64,000 bases of DNA from Aspidapion aeneum (lineage: Eukaryota; Arthropoda; Insecta; Coleoptera; Brentidae): positions 135,425,348-135,489,347 of the forward strand of contig OY755038.1 of assembly GCA_963576565.1 (NCBI GenBank). The letters are read 5' to 3'. Below are positions 20,633 through 31,229 of the stretch, piece by piece; position 1 is the stretch's first letter, and every line of letters starts with the position of its first letter. Made by a program: the position numbers and the translations under genes. Under the pieces are notes generated by a model. That model was not told where the DNA came from, searched no databases, and saw nothing but the letters and a program-made list of their open reading frames with translations.

Positions 20633-20911
20633 AGAGACTTATTGGAATAAAACCTGACTTTATTCTAGACTTGACTTTATTCTGACACATTTCCACACAA
20701 AACTAACAGCTGACCTCTCAAAATTGACATATCAAAGACAAATTTAATAATACAGTCGCTAACTTACATCTAATAAATACCGACACTAATAAATCCGGTT
20801 TTTAAATACACAAAGGCCGAATTTGAAGCAGAGCAGCTGCTTTTTATATGTAAATATGTCACTATAAGGTCGATTTTAAAATTAGGTCAGGTTTTATTCC
20901 AATAAGTCCCT
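20633..20911. mobile_element. 279-bp MITE with 26-bp inverted ends
   Basis: The left end (20633-20658) begins AGAGACTTATTGGAATAAAA and the right end (20886-20911) is its complement with one mismatch. Flanks are ATT on both sides (20630-20632 and 20912-20914), a 3-bp duplication of the size made by PIF/Harbinger-type transposases. The interior is non-coding, so mobility would depend on a partner element. Confidence 0.8.
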
Positions 20912-20917
20912 ATTGTT

Positions 20918-22676
20918 TTTTTGAAAGATTAAAAAGTTACCACAATGACATATAATAATGAGCCTGTGCCAAACCTTGAGAATGATGTGAGACAAATTGA
21001 CAATATTAGTTCGGTCGAGTTTGACATATCATTAGTCTTTAATGAGTTGATCAAACTGCAAAATAAAACTTCAAGCGGTCCTGATACCATTCCACCAATT
21101 TTATTACGAAACTGTCACTGCTTCTTTGTCAAGCCCTTACACTATCTTTACAACCTTTCTCTAAAACTAGGCATTTTTCCTTCATTTTGGAAAAACAGTT
21201 ATATTGTGCCCATATTTAAATCAGGCGAAAGAGAAAACGTTAAAAAATATCGTGGTATTTGCATCCAGTCTGCTATTCCAAAGATTCTCGATAAATTGAA
21301 CACAGCTCATTTATCCAAACTAACTAAAAAAATAATTAGACCACAACAACATGGCTGTTAAACTGGTAAAAGTAGCGTTTCAAATCTTCTGATTTATCAG
21401 GATGAAATTTTGAACGCCTTTAAGAACAAAAATCAAGTAGACAGTGTTTACACTGATTTCTCAAAGGCGTTTGATAAATTTAACATAAGATTTTTATTGG
21501 GTAAACTGGATGCAATTGGCATAAGGGGTAGTTGGCTGAAGTGGTACAATAGTTTCTTGTCTGATAACTTCCAGTGCATTAAGGTCAATGGTGTTCTATC
21601 TCACTCTATCAAGGTCACCTCAGGAGTCCTTTAAGGGTCTCACTGTGGCCCTTTGTTATTTATTTTATTCGTGAATGATGTTGAAAATATTATTAAATAC
21701 TCTAAGTTAAAAAGTTTTGCCGATGATAAAAAACTGTATAAAGAAATCATTTGTCCCATGGACCAAGTCCTACTCCAGAGTGATCTGGACGGTTTTGCTG
21801 AGTGGTGCAGAGTGAATGCTTTAAAATTAAATATTGATAAGTGTTGTATTCACTTCAATAGAAAACAAAAATCCTTTGATTACAACTACCAAATAGACTC
21901 TAAGTTACTCAACACAGTCGATTGTGTCAAAGATTTAGGTGTATACTTTGACTCAAAGTTGTCTTTTCGTCAGCACCTCGATTCCACAGTTAATGGTGCA
22001 TTCAAACAACTCGTATTTATTATGAGAAATAGCTTAAATTTCTCTTGTTCAGTTCTGCCCACCCTTTTCAATAGTTTAGTCAGATCAAGACTTGAGTATG
22101 CGATTGTTGTCTGGGGCCCATATTATCAGTCATCAATAGATAAACTAGATCGTGTTCAACATAAGTTTTGCAAACGTTATCACTATAAAAGTGCTTTTAA
22201 AGATCTACAAGTTCCTTATAGCTATACCTTTATATCTAGTCACTTAGGAATTATGTCTATGGAGAAGCGTAAAAAATATTTTAGTATTGTATGCCTTTAT
22301 AAAATATTGAACTCAAACTTACTTTGTCCAGAACTGCTAGACAGAATTGGATTTAACACCTATCATGGCACAAGAAACTCTACTCTTTTCCATATACCTT
22401 TTCATCACTTTAATTATGATTATTTCAAACCACTAACACATAGGTATGGTTAGGCTTTACAATAAATACCAAAGAGACCTTGATATGTTTCATCAATCAT
22501 TTAGCAAATTTAAGGTATCTCTTAAAAGACTGTTGTTTTTATAATTTTGACTTTATTGTTATTGTTACTGATTGTTATGTTGTTTATTACTATTCCTAAT
22601 TTAGTTTAGTTAAGATTGAATTTGTAAAATTTTTTGAAATGGTATATCCGTAAATAAATAAATAATTAATAATAAG
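20918..22676 (+). mobile_element. jockey-like LINE, 5'-truncated, nonsense-mutated
   Basis: It contains a near-complete reverse transcriptase followed by a short 3' UTR and a tail of TAAA units (about 22650-22676). The hexamer ATTGTT occurs on both sides (20912-20917 and 22677-22682) and is a likely target-site duplication. The left copy overlaps the flank of the adjacent MITE, so the MITE was probably there first or they share the site. Confidence 0.85.
20945..22453 (+). pseudogene. LINE reverse transcriptase with two in-frame stops
   Basis: Three open stretches (20945-21361, 21410-21634, 21653-22453) are all in the same frame. The damage is just two nonsense codons (TAA at 21359-21361 and 21632-21634), with no indel. 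Motifs run in order: SGPDTIPP, WKNSYIVPIFKSG, KKYRGICIQ, VYTDFSKAFDKF, GPLLFILFVND and the catalytic FADD (about 21717), then the KDLGVYFDS thumb. The first TAA falls just before the TGKSSVSNLL motif and the second before GSHCGPLLF. The endonuclease is absent because of 5' truncation. No functional product is possible. Confidence 0.92.
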
Positions 22677-22682
22677 ATTGTT

Positions 22683-22712
22683 GCTGGCACAGACCTTAGA
22701 TCCTTTGGCCCA
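22683..22712 (+). pseudogene. Gypsy gag sliver left of BEL #2
   Basis: This short stretch reads in frame into the sequence after 34136 once the BEL element and one GCCCA are ignored. It is the left half of the target gene that BEL #2 split. Too short for similarity on its own; the call rests on the target duplication and frame continuity. Confidence 0.6.
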
Positions 22713-23128
22713 TGAGGGTGCAAACGTAAGTTGGGTTGAGTTTAGGTTGGCTGGTTCACCACTTACACCACTCATTCGAGAAATACCCAATATTTTGAGA
22801 TAAGAAATTGAAAAACGTAATTGTAAAGTTTATTGGAAGGAAATCAGTAAAAACGATGCATATAAAATATCTAAAGTGCACCTGCCTTAGTTTTCATCTA
22901 GTTGCAGTCGTTTTGGTCGCTTGGAAGATAGGAAAAACGGGAAAATTGGAGCACTCACGGCGTTTCTTGTGCTTCTTCTCGGTTTACCGATTGCGACTCC
23001 TCGCGCAGACTCGCACGTGTCTCGGTGCGGGGATAAGTCATATGCATATACCCCGCGAAATTTGAAATGAAAAATAATATTAAAATATAAAAGTAGCGAA
23101 AAGCTGGCAAATAATTCTTGCACCAACA
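22713..23128 (-). repeat. BEL #2 3' LTR
   Basis: 416 bp, paired with 33720-34135. Next to it on the coding strand is a GGCCGGAAAA purine-rich stretch (about 23129-23138), the likely plus-strand primer. Confidence 0.95.
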
Positions 23129-23311
23129 TTTTCCGGCCACCAAAACACGTGTGTTTTTAGTAAGGACACGAAAAAAAAACTATATCTAAATACCCAAATC
23201 GTGCAAGTATGCACGAAAATTTACCTTAATTCTAGTAAATTATAAAAAGGAAAAAAATTATATATAAAGAAAAGAAAAAAATAACAAATTTTGAGCAAAA
23301 TTTCGAAAAAT
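23129..23311 (-). other. BEL #2 3' untranslated segment
   Basis: Holds the purine-rich tract beside the LTR and the AAAACAC-GT-GTGTTTT palindrome (23142-23157), followed by AT-rich sequence up to the integrase stop. Confidence 0.6.
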
Positions 23312-24160
23312 TTACTTCTGTTCTACCTCCGGCAGGGGAAGGGCACATAACTTGACCACCAGTCTTCGATAAGTACCAGTGGCGGTTTTTACTGTCACGA
23401 CGCGAGTAAGCCCATCAGCACCTGGATGTAGCGCTACAACTCGTCCAAATGGCCACTGCATAGGTGGTTTTTGCTCATTCTTAATAACGACTAAAGTGTT
23501 GACTTTTATGTCATTGCATTTCTCAGTCCACTTAACACGTTGTTGAAGTGTGTTTAAATATTCTAAACGCCACTTTTTCCAAAAGTCAGCTTGAAGTCTT
23601 TGGTCAAGCTGCCAGCGAGACAAAGTGTTAAGCTTGAGGTCGGAAAAATCAGGTTCTGGTATAGAATTTAAAGGCTCCGATGTTAGAAAATGACCTGGTG
23701 TCAGCGGAATGAAGTCATTTGGATCTAAACTTTGAGCATAGATAGGTATACTATTGAGTAAAGCCTCATCTTGAAACAAGAAGGTAGTAAATTCCTCATA
23801 TGTAAGGCGCTGCTCACCTACAACACGTTTGAGGTGAGCCTTGGTGGGTTTTACTCCAGCCTCGGCTAAACCTAAACAGTGAGGACTTCCAGGGCTAGAA
23901 AAGTGCCACGAAATGCTTAAGCTTTCACATGCTTCCTTTGAGTAGGTTTGAAGTAACCTATCTGCACCGACAAAGGCGGTACAGTTATCAGAATAAACGT
24001 GTGATATCCTTCCACGTCTGGAGACACACCTTTTAAAGGCCGCAAGAAACGTATCTGTTGAAAGATCGGAAGTTAATTCTAAATGCACTGCTTTGGTTGC
24101 AGCACAAACGCAAACAAGAATATAGCCTTTATAAAGTTTGGCACCTTGGTGTCTTAACAT
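23312..24160 (-). pseudogene. BEL #2 integrase core and C-terminus
   Basis: About 280 codons matching the last part of BEL Pol: GYILVCVCAATKAVHLELTS, VYSDNCTAF (second catalytic Asp), SPGSPHCLGLAEAG (the Glu region), then the conserved tail ending RLVVKLCALPLP. The first catalytic Asp region lies upstream in another frame (24161-24399), so a frameshift separates this piece from the rest. It aligns throughout with the BEL #3 integrase, showing the same family. Cannot make active integrase. Confidence 0.93.
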
Positions 24161-25297
24161 AAGATATCAAACGGTCCGCAATAGTCCACGGCAACATGGG
24201 AAAATGGTTTTAACTGGGAAATCCTTTGAAGAGGTAAATCTCCCATGAATTACACAGCTGGTTTTGGATGAAGTCTGAAGCATAAGATACAATGAGAAAC
24301 TACCTTTTCAATAGCGTATCGAGTAGACAGCACCCAAAATTGCTGCCTTAGTAGATAATGTAGGGTTTTGAGACCTGGATGAAAGTATTTTGAATGTGTC
24401 TATTCGATAATTATTGTAGTAAGCCGGTGTGAACGTGGCAAGAGCAGCGGATGCTTAGCAGAATAAGAAAGTTCAGAAGCATGCTTAATGCGACCGCCTA
24501 CTCGGAGACAGACTTGTTGGTCCAGGAATAATGAAAGTTCACGTAAGGGTTTTGGAAGCAACTTGTTTGTTTTAAATTTTGAAATAAGATCTGAAAATAC
24601 TGTACGTCGGACATGGCGGACAAGAACAATCATGGAATTCTGCAGTTCCTTTTCCGTTACCAAATGATCTGAGTAATGGATTTTCGAAATTGGTCTAAGC
24701 GTGTCGGAAATGATTCGTTGTATTTTCGTGAGAGAAGAATGTTTGCGTTCTTCCAAATCATCACTGTCGCAAAGATCTGGACAATGAAAACCATTAGACC
24801 ATTCCTTTCGTGGAAGGCTTAGAAAGGGCGGACCTTTCCACCACATAGTGCCATACATGAGGGGGTAAAGTTTCTTGGATTCTGCAAACACGATTAGCGA
24901 CGAATGTAACCCATATATGGGGAGAATCAGATAACCAGCGCAAGACCACTTGTGAGTCAGACCACGCCCAAAGTTTCAGCGTAACTTGCTTGAATGAAAG
25001 AGATAAGATCACACAGTAGGGTAGCGCCCAAGAGTTCCAGTCTTGGGAGACTAACCGTTTTAAGTGGTGCATAACAAGAAAAGTAAACAGCTCGCCAGAA
25101 GATGCTTCAATATGAAGGTAGACTGTGGCTGCATAACCAACCATTGAAGCGTCGGAAAATCCGTGTAATTCTATGCGAGTAGGTTTGTCTATTGTAAGAC
25201 GTCTAGGTAAATAAAGATTAGAAAGTTCGGGAAGCTCCATGCGAGACTGATTCCAAATATTTATGATATAAAGGGGCGGAAGAGAGTCCCACTCTAT
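24161..25297 (-). pseudogene. BEL #2 RNase H to integrase zinc region, frameshifted
   Basis: Two overlapping open pieces (24794-25240 and 24400-24891) in different frames, plus a broken stretch at 24161-24399. Visible are ELHGFSDASMVGYAATVY (RNase H start), WAWSDSQVVLRWL (RNase H Asp), then the linker CLRVGGRIKHASELSYSAKH and the decayed zinc-binding region. The left edge at about 25297 is where the RTE LINE begins; the preceding polymerase domain is missing altogether. Confidence 0.9.
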
Positions 25298-25361
25298 CTT
25301 TTCTTACCACAAAATCCACAATGAAATATCAGCAGTAAGTACATCTAGAGAAATTGTAATA

Positions 25362-26459
25362 TTGGGAGATTTAAATAGTAGAACAGGTAACAGAGTAAAT
25401 GATCTGACAGTTGGCCAATATGGAGAAGATGTTGTTAATGGAAACCGGCTTATCACAGTATGTGAGCAATTAGACCTAAAAATCCAAAACGGTTTTTTCC
25501 AACATAAGAAAATACACAAATATACCTGGACCAAACCCTTACAAAACCTGAAATCGGTCATTGATTATCTTATCACTAAACAAAAGACAAAACTAAAAAT
25601 TCAAGATGTCAGAACAAAGCGTGGATCAACATGCGGAAGTGATCACTATTTTCTGGAGACCAAAATTCTCTTTCCTTATCAAGGCCGAAGCCTCCATCAA
25701 CAAAATCTTGATGATACAGTGAATGAGGAAATTGATCACTGTCAATATAATCTACTAAGCCTAGAACATGACAGCGTAAAAAACTTATACAAAAAGAGAC
25801 TGAACGAAAAACTTAATTCAAGTTCAGGTGAAACCCCAGATGAGGAATACGAATGTATCACATTAAGCATCCATCAAGCTGCAAAAGAAGCACTAGGATT
25901 AGTGGAAGAAACTCCTAAAAGAACAAAACCATACTGGTGGGATGCTGAGATTGAAAGTGAAATAGAGGAAAAAAGGAAATTCTATCACACGTACTTATCC
26001 CAAAAGACAGATAGAAGCAGAGAAGAATACAAAATCACGCAATCAAAGGTGAGAAGAATGATCAGTGATAAGAAGAATCAATCATGGATGCAAAAGTGCC
26101 AGAAAATAGATTCTTACTTAGGAGGTAGGAGAAGTACCGAAAGCTGGAAAACTATAAGATCGATCAAAAAAGAAACATGCAGAGATATTATTTCACCAAT
26201 ACCAGACAAAGAATGGGATGAGCATTTTAAAAAACTTTTAACTGAAGATAGAGCAGAATTCAAGGAAGACGAAAGAGACAATATCATTAGAACGATGGGA
26301 TCTCCAGTACCCCTCACAATATCTGAGGTCAAAAACGTGTGCAAAACCTTAAAAAGCGGTAAATCTGCCGGACCCGGAAATATCCCAGCTGAGTTCTTAT
26401 TAAATATGACACTGAAGAATTGTTTTGTAGATTACGGAATCTTTTCCAAAGATATTTAA
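25362..26459 (+). pseudogene. RTE LINE endonuclease and linker, open to a frameshift
   Basis: The frame begins within an APE-type endonuclease: LGDLNSRTG (catalytic Asp/Asn), NLKSVIDYLI and the CGSDHYFLETK box (catalytic Asp-His). A long charged linker follows, then the start of the polymerase (KSGKSAGPGNIPAEFL). It ends in a shifted frame at 26459; the true continuation is the frame from 26420. The N-terminal part of the endonuclease is lost, so nicking activity is not expected. Confidence 0.9.
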
Positions 26460-27811
26460 ATGGAGCTGTAGTACCAACTGAGTGGAAAACGTCATATATA
26501 TCCACAATACACAAAAAAGGAAGGAAAGATATATGTGACAATTATAGAGGTATATCTGTAACTAGTACGCTAAGCAGAATATATGGCAAAATAATAAGAA
26601 ATAAAGTGGAGAGCGAATATAAAGATATGGAGGCAGAAGAACAAGCTGGTTTCAGGGCGGGTAGATCGACTTCAGATCATCTCTTTTGTATAACCCAAGT
26701 TATTGAAAAGAAAATGGCATACGGACAAGAACTCCATCTGCTTTACGTAGATTTGCAGAAGGCATATGATAGTATACCACTAAATCTACTTTGGAAAGCG
26801 TTGGAAAAGACAAACATAAGCGTACAACTAATTAAGGCCATCAAAGAGTTATACCGCAATAGTAAGGCAAAAGTTAAAATAAAAGCAAAACTAACCAAAG
26901 GCTTTCTAGTAAATAAAGGTCTTAAACAAGGTTGCTGTATCTCGCCTACGCTCTTCAAGATATATTTGGAACAGGTCCTTAAAGTCTGGAAGAGAAAATG
27001 CCAAAACATGGGAATTCCGTTGAATGAAACCACCTTGTATACTTTATGTTTCGCCGATGATCAGATAGTGGTGGCTCAGGATTATGACGACCTCGAATAT
27101 ATGACACGAAAACTAATAGACGAGTACAATAAGTGGGGACTAGAGGTTAATATCAATAAGACAGAGTATATGTGTATTGGTGGAACGAAACAGGATCTAA
27201 TCTTAAATACTGGGCAGCGAATTCAGTCCTGTGATGAGTATAAATACTTGGGTCTAAAAATTACAGCTGACGGAACACTAGACAAAGCTATAAAAGATAG
27301 AAACGTACAAGGAAGAAAAGCAATAACTTTATTAAATGGAATAATTTGGGACCAAAGTATATCAAAACATAACAAAAAGCTTATATATAACACCATTGTA
27401 AAAAGTATTATTACATACGGCTCAGAAGTATGGCCAATCAAAGATAGAACAGAAAAAATGCTTTCCGCTACGGAGATGGACTATTGGAGAAGAGCAGCAG
27501 GGAAATCAAAAAGAGAAAGAGTTACCAATCAAAGAATAAGAGAAATTATGACAGTCGGTGAACGTACTCTAGTGGATGATATAAGAACAAAACAACTGGT
27601 GTGGTACGGACAAGTACAAAGAATGGATGATGGAAGACTACCTAAACAAATATTACAATGGAAACCAACTGGCCGAAGAAAACGAGGAAGACCAAGGAGA
27701 AGCTGGAGAGAAGGAATAGATAGTGAAATAAGAATAAGAGGCCTAGATGATGAATTATGGGCAAACAGAAACGAGTGGAGATTGGGTATCGGAAGACGTA
27801 GAACGTTGTGA
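26420..27811 (+). CDS. RTE LINE reverse transcriptase
   Basis: About 460 open codons: WKTSYISTIHKKG, CDNYRGISVTS, AGFRAGRSTSDH, LYVDLQKAYDSIP (first catalytic Asp), GLKQGCCISPTLF and CFADDQIVVA (catalytic Asp pair at about 27050), then the thumb and a C-terminal domain with a basic GRRKRGRPRRSW patch. The set QGCCISPTLF plus FADD with this tail is typical of RTE-clade ORF2. One frameshift separates it from the endonuclease frame. The frame is not necessarily expressed: upstream sequence is truncated and there is no clear promoter. A more decayed relative is at 38.2-40.9 kb. Confidence 0.9.
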   Translation: MFCRLRNLFQRYLNGAVVPTEWKTSYISTIHKKGRKDICDNYRGISVTSTLSRIYGKIIRNKVESEYKDMEAEEQAGFRAGRSTSDHLFCITQVIEKKMAYGQELHLLYVDLQKAYDSIPLNLLWKALEKTNISVQLIKAIKELYRNSKAKVKIKAKLTKGFLVNKGLKQGCCISPTLFKIYLEQVLKVWKRKCQNMGIPLNETTLYTLCFADDQIVVAQDYDDLEYMTRKLIDEYNKWGLEVNINKTEYMCIGGTKQDLILNTGQRIQSCDEYKYLGLKITADGTLDKAIKDRNVQGRKAITLLNGIIWDQSISKHNKKLIYNTIVKSIITYGSEVWPIKDRTEKMLSATEMDYWRRAAGKSKRERVTNQRIREIMTVGERTLVDDIRTKQLVWYGQVQRMDDGRLPKQILQWKPTGRRKRGRPRRSWREGIDSEIRIRGLDDELWANRNEWRLGIGRRRTL

Positions 27812-27837
27812 AACCGATAAATATATATATATATAGT

Positions 27838-29362
27838 CGAAGATGCCTTTTGATTTAGACCTTGAATGGAAATTGAAAATTGTTGTCTGGGGAGACCTAG
27901 TCTATTAAGGCATTTTTCCAAAATGAAATTGGCTTCAGATGCTGAATCTTGCAAAATCCGCACGGGTTGGTAATTTCCTTTAGAATCCAAAATGTCAGCT
28001 ACCACTGTTGAAAGTAGAAAAGTAGATTGATTGGGAATAGTTGTGGCGTGACAATTTGTTGAGGAAGTACCTTGTGAAACAGAAAGAAAGTGTGGATTTT
28101 CCTGAGTACTAGTATTTGTACCCTGCTGAGCACGTGTATTGTTCTGACGGGGGTGGGGGCACAGAAAACTGTGGTGTTTAAGGCCGCACCCTCTGCAGCT
28201 ATAAGAAGAAGAACAATTCCTTGTTTGATGAGAAAAATGCATGCAATTTTCACATAAGTTAATTTGTCTTACATAGGAAAGTCTTTCTCCTGAATTTTTA
28301 TTTAGGAAATCGGGACATCTGGCTAGGACATGATTGGACTGGCACAAATAACATTTGACATTTGAATTGAACGGTTTATTTGGATGAATTTGATTATTTA
28401 AAACTGCAGTATTGAAAGATGAAGTTGATGTATTTTTAGGATAATTATTGTGACTAAAGTTCCGCTGATTATTATTCAGGGGCTTAGCATGATTTGAACT
28501 AGAGGGGGGCTTACTAAATGACTGCATATGTTGGACAGACTCCAAGGCTATACAGTGATTTTCGATAAAGCTGTACAAGTCAGTGTAAGAAGGAATGTCG
28601 ACTTGGCCTTTCTCTCTGCTATAATATAGCTCAAACTCTGTGCGTAACTTAACGTCCAACTTGGAAAGCAATTGATTAAATGTAAAAAGTGTCTAACATA
28701 AAACGAAGCTCTTTCGCAGAACTGGTTTTCACCGAAACGGAATTCATAGCATTTAGAGCAGTCGTAGCTATGAGACGCTTATTTTGATATCTCTTGACTA
28801 GAGTCTCATATGCAATATGACAATTGCTGTCAGATAACGGAATTGTTTTAACCAGACTAAGTGCTTCGTTAGTCACTGAACTACGTAAGTGCTGAAACTT
28901 TTCTATATCGCTCAAGTCGCTATCATGAATCATGACCTTATAGAGGTAAAACCAATGTTGCCAATTCTTATAGTTGCCATCGAAAATAGCCAACTCGGGT
29001 AAAGGAAAAGATCTAGAATTTGACCTAGGACTATTGGCAGAAGTATTTAGTGAAACGAAATTAGTATTGCTGGCTCGAAAAATATCATAATAAATGCCAA
29101 GACATTCATAAAAAAGTAAATCGAATCTTTTTCTTATGTTGTCCTGTTCATCAAAATCGAGTCCCAACTCCTCGAGGGATCCGATGATTTGGTTATGAGA
29201 CGCGTAAAACTTTTGATGACATTCATCATTATCCTCGTACCTAGATTTGAAAATGAACTGGAACGAAGAGTCTGCCTTCGCCTGTTTCGCGACCTCATTC
29301 GATTCGGTTATTTGATTTACACAAATCTAGTCTAGCAATAATGTCTTTTTTGGTTTTGACAT
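27838..29362 (-). pseudogene. BEL #2 Gag and protease
   Basis: Gag starts at an ATG near 29362, is broken by an early stop, and continues through FKSRYEDNDECHQKFY, the AIFDGNYKNWQHWFYLYK region, and three cysteine/histidine knuckles (CYLCQSNHVLARC, CENCMHFSHQTRNC, CRGCGLKHH). Protease follows with LQDSASEANFI. A deletion or frameshift at about 28675 splits Gag. The protease motif reads DSA where many aspartic proteases have DSG; BEL #3 has the same change, so it looks like a family trait. The piece stops at 27838, just after GLNQKASS, where the RTE LINE was inserted. Confidence 0.92.
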
Positions 29363-29489
29363 TTTGATTTTGAAAATTACCTTTTTTTAAAAACCAAAGA
29401 TTTGTTAAAACTTCTAAAACGATTTAAAAATAATTTTAGTTCATAAATTGAAAGAAAAAATAATTAATAAAATTTAGTAATTAGTAAAT
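29363..29489 (-). other. BEL #2 leader, distal part
   Basis: AT-rich untranslated sequence between the Gag start and the Penelope insertion; continues at 33280. Confidence 0.7.
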
Positions 29490-29502
29490 TTTAATTAAGG
29501 TT
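29490..29502. repeat. 13-bp direct repeat flanking Penelope pair (left)
   Basis: TTTAATTAAGGTT, repeated at 33267-33279 on the other side of the inverted Penelope pair; a candidate target-site duplication. Confidence 0.8.
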
Positions 29503-31136
29503 CAAATTGTGAAAGGCTTTCGCGGCCATCGTCCAATGGTGGGTGTGCTTTCGGGCTGTTCGGCCGTCGTCGTTGGAAATTCGTTCTCGACGTTTTGCCA
29601 TCTCGAGTGGATGGCATCTTCAGGAGATGTTGACTGTTTGTCGACTTCTCGAAGACTGGTGGTTAGTCTGTCGCGGGCGCAGGTTATATACGCTAATATA
29701 CGGTGGGCGGGGCGTATATCAGAGCTGGTCGGTGATTGGTCACATTCCCTTGATTCAGTTTTGTTATTGTAAGCGAGCCGTTTAGTGTTTTTAAGAACCG
29801 GTACCCATGTTCTGTTAATTTTAAGAGTTTCTTCAGATCTGTTGAAGTTCTGCTGGTGTTTATAAATTTCGATTGCTTCTCTATAGAGTCTTGGATAGTA
29901 TGAAGAGGAGGCGCAGAGAACTTGTGTGTCTTCGAATTTTATTCGGTGGTCTTCATTGTTTAGTGTGTGGTCTGCAACTGCGGATTTTTCCGTATGTCCG
30001 AGGCGACAGTTGGCTTTGTGTTCTTTGATTCTTGTGTTTACGGACCGTTTGGTTGTTCCGATGTAGACACTTCCACAGGTACAGGGAATGCGGTATACCC
30101 CCAAAGAACTTAGTGGGTTCCTTATATCCTTCGCAGATCTGAAGTGGTTCTCGATCTTCTTAGATGGCTTGAAGATCGTTTTTATGTTGTGGTTTCCCAG
30201 AATACGTCCGATCCTATCTGTCACTCTAGGGATGTAGGGCAGAAAGGCTCTTGAAGTAACTTCGCGGCTGCTCAGTCCACCGCTACTGTTACTTCTAGTG
30301 CTCGGCTTTGGTCGTATACATTTATCTATGTCGCTTTGAGTGTATCCATTTGCTACGAGGGCGTTTTTAAGATGGTTTAATTCTTTGTCTAGATGTTCTG
30401 GTTCGCAGATTCTTTTCGCCCTCTCTACCAATGTTCTTATTACCCCTTTTCGTTGGCACGGGTGGTGGTTAGATGTGTTGTTTAGGTAGCGGTCTGTGTG
30501 AGTAGGTTTTCTGTATACGGTATGTCCTAGTCGTCCCTCTTTCCTCGTTACTAGTACGTCAAGGAATGCTAATTCTCTGTTGTTCTCTGTTTCCATTGTA
30601 AATTGTATACTGGGGTGTATGCTGTTAATGTGGTTGAGAAATTCATTAAGGCTGTCTCTACCATAAGGCCAAACGACAAAAGTGTCATCTACATATCGAA
30701 ACCAGACTTTGGGTTTATGAGGGGCATTATTCAGCGCCTTCTCTTCTAGTTTCTCCATGAAAAAGTTCGCAATCGCTAGCGATAAAGGGCTACCCATTGA
30801 TACTCCATCGATCTGTTCATAAATTTGTTCATTGAAGGTGAAATATGATGTCGTTAGGCAGATCTTAAACAGGTCGGTGATGTCCTTCGGAAAAATGTGT
30901 TCCACTTCCCTCATTGCCTCGGCCAAAGGTACCTTCGTGAACAAAGACACAACATCAAAGCTAACTAAGATGTCTTTCTCGTCCATGACGACGTTTTTGA
31001 TCTTCTCAATAAAGTGGGTGGAGTCTCTTACATGCCAATCCGTTAGTCCGATGTGGGGTTGCAAGAGGGAAGCAGGATGTTTCGCAAGTTTGTATGTTGG
31101 TGAGCCTATAGTACTGACAATGGGACGAAGAGGCAC
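29502..31136 (-). pseudogene. Penelope-like RT + GIY-YIG endonuclease, copy A
   Basis: A long open frame after one nonsense codon (TGA at 31161-31163; copy B has GGA there). Domains: reverse transcriptase with LRPIVSTIGSPTYKLAK, LVSFDVVSLFTKVPL, DGVSMGSPLS and the catalytic FRYVDDTFVVW; a linker; then a GIY-YIG endonuclease (GVYRIPCTCGSVYIGTTKRS, RIKEHK with the key Arg, and EAIEI with the key Glu). RT fused to GIY-YIG is the hallmark of Penelope-like elements. The usual MGSPLSP is SPLSLA here. The N-terminus is missing by truncation, so the copy is defective despite the long frame. Confidence 0.94.
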
Positions 31137-31229
31137 ATCGTTTTTGTGGATTTTTGGTAGTCAATACAATCTTGGAGTCAGGGCTTCACTTTGGCATAGC
31201 ATCTTCTTGACTGGGTCTTCCAATGAAGA
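29503..31229 (-). mobile_element. Penelope-like element copy A (inverted partner)
   Basis: Its coding strand is minus. It is 5'-truncated at a TTAATTAAG word near 31229, where it abuts copy B head to head. The 3' end is at about 29503 and carries ~35 bases beyond the point where copy B ends. Copy A and B share near-identical sequence over more than 1.6 kb, so together they form a very large inverted repeat. Confidence 0.9.

Larger units (their letters stand above)
25299..27837 (+). mobile_element. RTE-type LINE inside BEL #2
   Basis: A 5'-truncated LINE (it begins inside the endonuclease) with reverse transcriptase and a short AT microsatellite tail (GATAAATATATATATATAG, about 27818-27837), as RTE elements often have. 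Its left flank is BEL RNase H sequence and its right flank is BEL protease sequence. There is no target duplication because roughly 1.6 kb of BEL is missing at the junction (estimated by comparison with BEL #3). Confidence 0.9.

Noticed and set aside
27529..27837. Left end of the long minus frame that also covers BEL #2 gag
   Set aside because: Beyond 27837 the frame reads through the RTE tail and antisense RTE sequence; only 27838 onward is BEL.
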